A stretch of DNA of 64,000 bases, taken from Zooshikella sp050749885. Its GTDB lineage: Bacteria; Pseudomonadota; Gammaproteobacteria; Pseudomonadales; Zooshikellaceae. The notes under the pieces were generated by a model that saw nothing but the letters and a program-made list of their open reading frames with translations, was not told where the DNA came from and did not search any database. Positions within the stretch are counted from its first letter, which is position 1; every line of letters begins with the position of its first letter. Location of the stretch: positions 434,001-498,000 of the forward strand of contig NZ_JBOIUB010000001.1 of NCBI RefSeq assembly GCF_050749885.1, in the 5' to 3' direction. The position numbers and the translations under genes were made by a program. Positions 46,498-54,400 of this stretch are shown piece by piece.

Positions 46498-46546
46498 ATA
46501 GACCTTTTAATTCATTGACAGTGTTGTCTCAAAATTAAGTGTCCGA
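46142..46546 (-). mobile_element. 405-bp IS3-derived deletion element with terminal inverted repeats
   Basis: TTGGACAC (46142-46149) and GTGTCCGA (46539-46546) form imperfect terminal inverted repeats that extend inward (TTGGACACATTTAGTTGAG against TCGGACACTTAATTTTGAG read inward). They bracket the fused transposase frame, as expected of a non-autonomous IS3 derivative that a complete sister element could mobilise. Exact ends and target duplication could not be fixed. Confidence 0.65.
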
Positions 46547-46897
46547 TGACATTAGAGCAGAACAGAATAATTAGATTACAGAGAAACTTTATTAGCTTAT
46601 TTATGCCTTATAAAAATCAACCAAAGCATTCAACGCCTGAAAAGAAAAACGGCAAGGCAATTGTTGTCAATTACAAACACCTCCCGGTAAGCTAACAATA
46701 TCCAACTGAATCCCAACTAGCATCATGCATACCCAATAGAAAACAAAGTGGCCAGAATAGACATACAACACTAAAGGGCAGGAGCACTAGATGAATGCAC
46801 TGGTCGTAGTTAACACTGACAATTTTATCTAAGCCAGGAGTAGAAAAGTTATGGTAACCTATAATCCATATATAGAAATTACAGGTGAATATAAGAG
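46547..46897. other. Upstream region of the TerD-VWA gene
   Basis: 351 bp of AT-rich DNA between the IS3 derivative and the TerD-VWA gene. No ORF, hairpin or operator is supported. Confidence 0.35.
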
Positions 46898-48229
46898 ATG
46901 ATAGAGCTTCAATCAGGTGGAAATATCAAGTTAAATAGCGATTATATCAATATTACGATTGAATGGGATCACCCATTAATCAACAAAGATGATATCGATA
47001 CCTCTGCGTTTTTATTAAATGACCAAGGAAAAGTAAGGTCAGATGCTGACTTCATTTTTTATAACCAGCCCAATTCAACAGATAATAGCGTAAAACTCTC
47101 ATCAGACACTAATAAACAGTCCTATGCTGTTAACCTAACTAACATTCCCCCAGATATCCACAAAGTGGCCTTCGCTATTGTTATCCATTCTAATAGTGAT
47201 TTTGGTTCCGCAAAGCGTATCCGTTTAAATATAGAAGGAATCACTCACTATCAACCTATCACCCAGGGGATGAAAGAGAAGGCCTTAATTATGGGACAGC
47301 TCTATCGTCATCAGGGTAACTGGAAGTTTAAAGCATTAGGTCAAGGTTATAATGGGGGATTAGCACCTTTGGCGACAGGCTACGGAGTGGATATTGCTGA
47401 AAAACCAACAGATGATACTACCAGCCCTTCTCATAACGACCAAGCTTCTCAATCAAGTACGTCAGGTGCCACTTCTCAGGCAAGCCCATCTAAACCTATT
47501 GATTTAGAAAAGAGATTACAAGAAAAAGCGCCTAGGCTAATTAATCTAGCCAAACCAATTAAAGTCTGCTTAGAGAAAAAACAACTTACGGATGTCAAAG
47601 CTAAAGTTGCTTTTGTGTTAGATGCTTCAGGCTCTATGACTAACCAGTTCAAGGAAGGCAACGTACAAGCTGCATTAGATAGAATTACGACACTTGCAGT
47701 TCAGTTTGACGATGATGAAGCACTAGAGTTATGGGCTTTTGCTGATAAATTTAAAAAATATGCTGATGTGTCACTTGACAATTTAGATGATTATATAGAA
47801 GAGCTTACTAAAAAAACGAAGAAAAAAGGATTTTTTTCTTCAATGATTTCAGAAGTAATTGAAGGTTTAGGCTTTGGTAATAATGAACCGCCAGTGATCA
47901 GTGATATAATAAAAAACTATCAAACCTCAAATTTACCTGCTTATATTATCTTTATTACAGATGGTGGCATTTATAAAGATAGAGAAATAGAAAAACTTAT
48001 CAAACAAGCCGCAGACTATCCAATATTTTGGCAGTTTGTAGGGCTAGGTGGCTCGAATTATGGCATTCTAGAGAGGTTAGATGATTTAGCGGGACGCACT
48101 GTTGACAATGCTGACTTCTTTCCTATTGATGACTTCAAGAAAGTGCAAGACCAAGAGTTATATGATCGATTATTAAATGAATTCCCTGGTTGGCTACGTG
48201 AAGCTAAAAGAGTTGGTATCATTAGTTGA
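46898..48229 (+). CDS. TerD-VWA fusion protein (TerF-like)
   Basis: 443 residues. Residues 1-165 are a TerD-like domain (DIDTSAFLLNDQGKVRSDAD, GQLYRHQGNWKFKALGQGY) with the GDNxTGxGxGDDE calcium loop lost. A Ser/Gln/Thr linker (about 170-200) leads a von Willebrand A domain with a MIDAS site DASGSM at D242, then YIIFITDGG and WQFVGLGGSNYGILERL. TerF is the known VWA partner of ter operons; here it is fused to TerD and divergent from the other ter genes, 1.1 kb away. It probably binds a metal-dependent partner in the Ter complex. Confidence 0.88.
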   Translation: MIELQSGGNIKLNSDYINITIEWDHPLINKDDIDTSAFLLNDQGKVRSDADFIFYNQPNSTDNSVKLSSDTNKQSYAVNLTNIPPDIHKVAFAIVIHSNSDFGSAKRIRLNIEGITHYQPITQGMKEKALIMGQLYRHQGNWKFKALGQGYNGGLAPLATGYGVDIAEKPTDDTTSPSHNDQASQSSTSGATSQASPSKPIDLEKRLQEKAPRLINLAKPIKVCLEKKQLTDVKAKVAFVLDASGSMTNQFKEGNVQAALDRITTLAVQFDDDEALELWAFADKFKKYADVSLDNLDDYIEELTKKTKKKGFFSSMISEVIEGLGFGNNEPPVISDIIKNYQTSNLPAYIIFITDGGIYKDREIEKLIKQAADYPIFWQFVGLGGSNYGILERLDDLAGRTVDNADFFPIDDFKKVQDQELYDRLLNEFPGWLREAKRVGIIS

Positions 48230-48305
48230 CCTAAAGGCATGAATATTGGTGCATACCAAAGACTCAGGACATTCTGACTAAGCAGTTTGAATAATTTTTA
48301 AACAT

Positions 48306-48326
48306 GCCTTGGTAGAGAGCCAAGGC
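48306..48326. terminator. Hairpin between TerD-VWA gene and the acidic smORF
   Basis: GCCTTGG (48306-48312) pairs with CCAAGGC (48320-48326), loop 7 nt. It may end transcription of either neighbour: 77 bp after the TerD-VWA stop on the plus strand and 6 bp after the smORF stop on the minus strand. Confidence 0.5.
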
Positions 48327-48331
48327 TCAGA

Positions 48332-48439
48332 TTAATCATCTTCATCTTCATCTTCGTCGTCATCACTCACCACATCAATCACAGCTCCACCCACCTTGAA
48401 GAGCAGAGTAATCGCATATAAATTTGCTGTTAAAAGCAT
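48332..48439 (-). CDS. Small acidic peptide (35 residues)
   Basis: Short frame from the ATG at 48439: MLLTANLYAITLLFKVGGAV and then IDVVSDDDEDEDEDD. The N-terminal half is hydrophobic and the C terminus is nearly all Asp/Glu. AAAGG lies about 12 bp upstream and a hairpin follows the stop. The acidic tail is encoded by a GAT/GAA-type repeat. I do not recognise it. The coding call is tentative. Confidence 0.4.
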   Translation of the reverse strand: MLLTANLYAITLLFKVGGAVIDVVSDDDEDEDEDD

Positions 48440-48469
48440 GTTCTAAAGAACCTTTGTTCAAAGACTGAA

Positions 48470-48600
48470 TAACGTCGTCAATCCTTCCTTGGAGGCTTGG
48501 CTGCCGCATACCTGCGGCCTACAGTTCAACGAACGTTATCCAGCTTTTGTTTACCACTGACCTATACCGAAGTACAACATGTGTTCATTAGATAATGATT
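48470..48600 (-). repeat. Dispersed repeat copy 4
   Basis: On the minus strand it contains TAATGAACACATG, GGATAACGTTCGTTGAACTG, the hairpin GGCCGC-AGGTAT-GCGGC, and AAGCCTCCAAGGAAGGATTG. The block order matches copy 5. It lies in the gap before the sphingomyelinase gene. Confidence 0.82.
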
Positions 48601-48640
48601 GGGTTTAACAATAAGCAGCCTGCACGGTATTAGTGATCAT

Positions 48641-49654
48641 TTAATTAAAATAAAAGTAACCCATTGCAGGGTAGTGATCAGAAATATCACTGTAGTATCC
48701 GTTATGATAAAGTTGGTCATTCCACTTGCCCGCTAAATAATGCCAATACCATTGAGTATCTGCTTTAGCTTTTATAATTTCCATATAATACTGGATGGGT
48801 TGTTGATAGTGTTGGTGGTAGGCAATGTAATCCAGCGTATCATCATAATTTAAATCATAACCATCATAATAAGCTCCAGCCTTGGCCAGCCAGTTTGTTG
48901 CAGAAGAAAAGGATCCGCCATCAAAAGAATAATTAATCATACATTGACAATGATCTAACATGGCCAAATGTTTTTTTGGGGTGTTTTTATATTCAACATT
49001 AAAATCTCCAGCAAACACAATGGGGTGGATAGGGGATATTTTGAACTGTTTTAACCAACTGTTTATTTCATCAAACTGTTGCATCCTTACGCTATGTGCT
49101 TTGTCTACATACTTTTTATAATCAGCTTGAAGATGTGTACCCACAATATAACGAGATTTTCCACTTTGTGCTATTTTGATTAAAACAGCCCCTTTATTAG
49201 AAAAATAGTCAGCTGCTTCAAATAATTTGCTGTAGTGAGTGAAGACATAGGCATGTTGTTCGAGAATAGGGTAACGACTTAAAATAAAAGTGCCACCTCG
49301 AATAACGAAAGGGGAGTTACTGCAACGGCCTTGTATCGTATGCCAACTTGAGTGATTGGTCGAGCAATGCTGGCCGACAACAGGTGTTGCATAAGGATAT
49401 ATATCCCCAAGCGCTTGAGTCAGCGTATTATAGGCATCATCGGTAAACGCCTCGTTAATAACCAGAATATCGGCTTGAACAGGTAAATGACGAATCGTTT
49501 TTGCAGTATTTTGCAAGCGAGCAGTTTGATCCCAATCTTGAAAAGGTAACTGCATAATATTGTAACTCATCACTGTGAGTGATGTTTTGGCCTGGGAATA
49601 AACAGAAAATAAAACAATAGTTGCCAATAGCAAATATTTGCTCAGGTTTAACAT
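48641..49654 (-). CDS. Secreted neutral sphingomyelinase C (EEP family)
   Basis: 337 residues with a Sec signal (LLLATIVLFSVYSQA). Hydrolyses sphingomyelin to ceramide and phosphocholine with Mg in known relatives (Bacillus cereus SMase, S. aureus beta-toxin, Leptospira SphH). The metal and catalytic set is present: N32 (MSYNIMQ), E68 (LVINEAF), H174 (VGTHLQADY), D217 and N219 (FAGDFNVEY), D326 and H327 (DISDHYPAM). A Trp-rich stretch (ADTQWYWHYLAGK) sits where relatives have a membrane-inserting beta-hairpin. Stands alone between two repeat copies; possibly acquired. Activity not shown. Confidence 0.87.
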   Translation of the reverse strand: MLNLSKYLLLATIVLFSVYSQAKTSLTVMSYNIMQLPFQDWDQTARLQNTAKTIRHLPVQADILVINEAFTDDAYNTLTQALGDIYPYATPVVGQHCSTNHSSWHTIQGRCSNSPFVIRGGTFILSRYPILEQHAYVFTHYSKLFEAADYFSNKGAVLIKIAQSGKSRYIVGTHLQADYKKYVDKAHSVRMQQFDEINSWLKQFKISPIHPIVFAGDFNVEYKNTPKKHLAMLDHCQCMINYSFDGGSFSSATNWLAKAGAYYDGYDLNYDDTLDYIAYHQHYQQPIQYYMEIIKAKADTQWYWHYLAGKWNDQLYHNGYYSDISDHYPAMGYFYFN

Positions 49655-50447
49655 ATTTTAGTGTCCCATGTTAGTAGTCTATCCCTCCGTTGCGGGGATA
49701 GTTTTCGTTTGATGATTGTTTTTTTTATTTGATTTTTCTTATTATTGTTTTTTTGTTGACGTGATGGTGTGATGATTATTTTTGATTTTATTGAATAGCA
49801 ATATACCTAAATAAGATAAGGACATCGTTGTGTTAAATTTGAAATTTAAGCTTAAGGCGGATCCATAGTTTTTCTCCAATACATGGCATAATAAAGGAAA
49901 TACTTAATACCATCTTAGGTTAATTAAGTGCTTGCTAATCGCTATGACTGTTGTTCAGTGAAAAATATTTGCTGTCTAATGATGAGTAACTGAGTGTTGT
50001 ATTTATTTCTAGCAAAGGAATATGACGGAAATTTAACAGCACAATGAAAAAAATGATCTTTAATTTTGATACGCGTTATTCTTAAAACTTGCTTTCAAAA
50101 ATTAAATAGTTTTAAACGTTTGTTTGGAATGAGGGATCTGCGGGATTAAATGAACTTCTGGGACTTTGGTATACGCTAGTGTGGTAGATAAAGGCGGGAT
50201 AACTCACATCGAACTGTTTGCCGCAAGGATACGGCAATCAAGCCTCCAGGGAAGGATTGACGGTGTGTTCGAAGGGCGTTATGCAGACTGTTGAACGAAA
50301 GGGATAATGGCTTAAAGGTAACGTTAATTACATCGATGTGGCACACAGAAGAGAGCTGTACTACATTTTGAGTGTGATAAAATAATTAACTGATTACATT
50401 ATTTGGCTAGTTAACATGAAACTGGTCAGATTTTACTTTTGAGTATT
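49655..50447. other. Long intergenic region with repeat copy 5
   Basis: 793 bp. It contains dispersed repeat copy 5 (50145-50309). The first 490 bp are AT-rich with no supported ORF or RNA gene. A promoter for the sphingomyelinase must lie near 49660-49800 but is not distinguishable. Confidence 0.4.
50145..50309 (+). repeat. Dispersed repeat copy 5
   Basis: ATTAAATGAACTTCTGGGAC, then GGATAACTCACATCGAACTG, then the hairpin TTGCCG-CAAGGATA-CGGCAA, then CTCCAGGGAAGGATTGACGG and GGGATAAT. It is the most complete copy for the 3' half of the repeat. Confidence 0.83.
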
Positions 50448-51206
50448 ATGATAAACAGGTTTTATCATCCACCTGAAGCGAGTCTTCTTGAACCACTTGA
50501 AAATAATCAGCAGGTGCCTTCTTCGGTGCCATGGTATGCATTAGTCAAAGCTTTCTTTTTTCCTTCCCGGTTTTTTAAAGATTACTCAATCTGTCGTTTA
50601 CCTAAACTGGTATTTATCGGCAGTTGGTTGTTGGGAATGGCTGTTATGGTCGATGTTATTAATCGACAAATGCTTGATATTCAACTGGGTGGCTCATTTG
50701 CATATTGGCAAATAGTTATGACACAGTGGTTTTGGTATTGGCTATGTGTTATCGCAATGGGACTGCCCATTGGCATCATTGTGGTTTTTGTAGGGTGCTA
50801 CTGGGTCAGATTGGGAATAATATTTTGTAGTTCTCATTCAAAAAAACCGCCTCATTCGTCACTGATATATTCAGGCGTTAAAGAATTATTTATTTTGCCT
50901 TCATTGATAACCACATTGCCTATTTTGTTATTAACAGTCTATGAAAGCTGTCAATATGCTATGTATATTGATGCGTGGGCACATCCCGTGTTTATGGTTG
51001 AATATGGTTTGATATTATTACCTGCATGGTCCATATGGATAACGTATCAAGGTGTACGAACGTGTTACAGTCAACAGGGGTGGCGGTCAATATGTTGGTT
51101 TTTGATTTTACCAGGTTGTTTTTATCTCAGTAGTTTATTCGCTATGCTCATCATAACGTTGATGCAGGTTCAACCGGATTTATTTCCCTTTCAGGTAGTG
51201 CTTTAA
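50448..51206 (+). CDS. Polytopic membrane protein, possibly Yip1-like
   Basis: 252 residues from the ATG at 50448; a TTG three codons upstream also opens the frame. About five transmembrane helices (LVFIGSWLLGMAVMVDVI, WLCVIAMGLPIGIIVVFVGC, FILPSLITTLPILLLTVYE, YGLILLPAWSIWITY, LPGCFYLSSLFAMLIITLMQ). The YALVKAFFFPSRFFKDYS segment before the first helix resembles the Yip1-family N-terminal helix pattern. It precedes the giant repeat protein on the same strand by 226 bp. Confidence 0.6.
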   Translation: MINRFYHPPEASLLEPLENNQQVPSSVPWYALVKAFFFPSRFFKDYSICRLPKLVFIGSWLLGMAVMVDVINRQMLDIQLGGSFAYWQIVMTQWFWYWLCVIAMGLPIGIIVVFVGCYWVRLGIIFCSSHSKKPPHSSLIYSGVKELFILPSLITTLPILLLTVYESCQYAMYIDAWAHPVFMVEYGLILLPAWSIWITYQGVRTCYSQQGWRSICWFLILPGCFYLSSLFAMLIITLMQVQPDLFPFQVVL

Positions 51207-51432
51207 GGGGGGCTAAATAAATCATATTATTGATATGCCTTACTCTAAAATAATTAAATGAATCATTATTCATTTAATTTTATCTGAATGCCTATCCTGT
51301 CTTTGCCTATACTACTGAAAACTGCCTATTTCATTTATGAGTACAGTAATGAATTACTGATGAGCTTGTAAAACGTCGCAGTGCTGTCAGTGAGTATTAA
51401 CGAATACTAGTAGTAAATTGAGTAGTCACACG

Positions 51433-54400
51433 ATGATCGTTATGCTGCGCAAAGTTAACGCAGTTATTGCCATTGTAGTTGGCATATTTAGCTGTTTTGG
51501 ACTAGCGGTTGCTGGTCGTATAGATGAAACGACACGGGTTGTGCACTTTGCAGAAGTGAATGGCCTTTTTCCTGGTTTTGAATTACTGCCTCTGGATCAA
51601 TTCCCCCCATTTCCTAATAATGCAGATGTTACAGAATTGGTAACGTGGATACCTCTTCTATGTCAGCAGTGTGTGTTGATGGATGAGAAAGGACAAATTC
51701 GCTGGTTAGCGGTACATGGACAACCTGTTATTAGTATTGAACCGTTATTGGGATTACAAAATCTGGAAGGGCTGCAGCTGGTGGGTGTTGGTTTAAATCA
51801 ACTCACCATACCTGCCAGTTGGCAAACATTAAAAGTGTTAGAGGTGAGTGATAATCCTCTTCAAAAATTGGTTGGTTTAGAAAATCTCCAACAATTGGCT
51901 TACTTGAACATTGCCTCTACTTCGATTAATGCGCTGCCAGGTATCGAGCAGTTGAGCGAGTTACAGTTTGTCGGTATGGAAGGTACTTCACTGACATTGC
52001 CTTTACGTCAACAAATAACCCATCAGCTGTTAAATAATTTAGTACCTCCAGATGATAACGCTGAAACCATTACTCCCGGTGAGTGGGTTGCCTTTAGTGA
52101 AGGTGAAGCCATTATTATGGTGATGGAGCCCAATAATTATTTTGCACTTGCCCAAAAAAATAAGCCGCTATTGTGTGCACCGAGTGATGTGGTGCTATCG
52201 GATCATCATTATTGTACCTATGAGCTAAACGTTGATCGTTCTCAGCCTGACAACATACAACGAATCATTCATGTCATTGAATGGGATGGTATGGCTAACC
52301 AGTTACAAGACTTTCATTGGCCAATACACCAATTAGGCGAACAGGTTTTACAACTTAAACTGACACTGCCAGGTACAAAACAAACTCAAGCGTTAACGTT
52401 TCATCGTCGACAACGAGCCCACCGAACCCGTGAAATTTTTAAGAGTAAAGTTTTATTAGCACAAGAACAGCAAATGCTTGAACAAGAAGCACGCGAGCGG
52501 CAGCCAGGTGATGCTTATTTAATGATTAAATTGGTAGGTGATAATGGGCAAGTACTGCGTCGTCGTCCTTATAAGCTTGAAGTGGTTGGTGAACGTTATG
52601 AAGGGCAGACTGATAACGAAGGCTATGCGATCTATCACATACCCTGGCAAGCGACTCACGCTACGTTGACGGTTTGGACAAACCTGGCTGAGGATCAAGT
52701 AACCTCATTGGAAGTCCCCCTGAGGTCTGTGCCAGGAAAAAGGCCGACACCAGACTTTCTTGCCAAAGCATTAAAAGGTGATGCAGCCGCCCAGTTTCAG
52801 TTGGCTCAAAGTTATCACTATGGTGGCTATTTTGCCGTGAATGAGCAGGATGCGCTGCACTGGTATGAAAAGTCAGCCGCACAGGGCTGGGTTTATAGTC
52901 AGCTTGCGCTAGCAGAACACTTTTTTACTGATAAAAAATTAGACAAAGCCTTATTTTGGGCTCAGTCCGCGTGGCAACAACATCAGCATCCAGATGGCGC
53001 TTACTGGTTAGCGATGGTGATGCATCAACAGCAGGATGAATGGACTGAGGCCAGTATTCAGTTATTAGAAAAAGCCAGTGAGGGTGGCAGCAGTCATGCC
53101 GCTATTCAACTGGCTAAGTGGCAATTAGCAAACCAGATGACGGTAGCTTGGGCTGATACCGCCAAGCTGCTACAACAGGCGATTAAGTCAAATCCTCAAG
53201 CTGCAGAGGCTTATTGGCTTTTGGCTCAAGGAGTATGGCAAGGTCAAAGTGGGCGGAATAAAGAGATAACAACATTTCAGTTAATGCTGCGCGCAGGAAG
53301 ATTAGGTTGGGTGTCTGCACAACGTTGGTTAGGCATGAGCGCTTTGGTGGGCTGGGGACAACCACGGAATTTAACGCAAGCAGCATTTTGGCTGGAAAAA
53401 GCAGCTACGCAGAACGATGAAACAGCAAAACAGTGGCTTACAGGTTTAACGACGCATGATTTTCCTGTTAAAACTGAAACGAACAGAGATTTTCAGCAGC
53501 GGTTGTGGCAGCTCTGGGGTCTTCGTTGTTGGTATGGCATAGCAGGAGAGCAAGATCTAAATGCGGCTCAGTACTGGCTTGAAAAGTCTGCTGAGCTGGG
53601 TTCAGCACAAAGTTATTACTACCTTGGTCAATTGCATCAACAAAGTGATCGAGCTTTTGAGGCATATCGCTATTTCCAGTATGCCGCTCGTGAGGGTAGT
53701 AGTGGTGCTATGTTGAAATTGGCTGATCTTTACTATCAAGGCATACAAAGCCAGCATGGACAGTTTTTATTGGGGCCACAACCCCATGAAGCTCTGCACT
53801 GGTATCAAGAGGCCGCCAAACTGGGTGAGGCAAAAGCACAGTTAATCCTCGCCCAGTGGTATGAGCAGGATGAAAGTTTACAAGGCACTGAAAGCGATAT
53901 TATTCGACTCTATTTACAGGCTGCAGCACAAGGCGAAGTGGAAGCTCAGTATGCCTTATGGCGGTGGTTACAAACCGGTAAAGAGTCTGCGGTGGTTTTG
54001 ATTCCTGCAGAATTAGCTCAAGATTACTTACAGCAGGCCGCAAGCCGAGGATTTCTAAAGGCACAACGTGCTCTAGGCCAGTACCTGATGGCAACCGATC
54101 AGCAAGACGCTGCGGTTACCTGGTTAGAAAAGGCTGCTCAACAGGGCGATCCTCAGGCGTTACTGGATTGGCTGTCACTGACTGCCTCGGATCAAAATTT
54201 AGCGGATGTACTCGTTTCTCTTCTGGATACTTCAGACAATACAATGATGCGTATTGCGGCTGTTGAAGCGATAGGCATTCGTGGCTTTAATGACACTATA
54301 GAGGCGCTGGTTGCCTATTTGCCAAGTGCGGATGATGCATTACTCACGGCGATCATGGCGACACTGCACAAACTGGATCAACAGGTCACTGTGTCTGCGC

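Noticed and set aside
48336..48366. Short CATCTT/GTC trinucleotide run as a microsatellite
   Set aside because: It is read as the acidic tail of the small peptide on the minus strand, which explains the pattern without a separate repeat.
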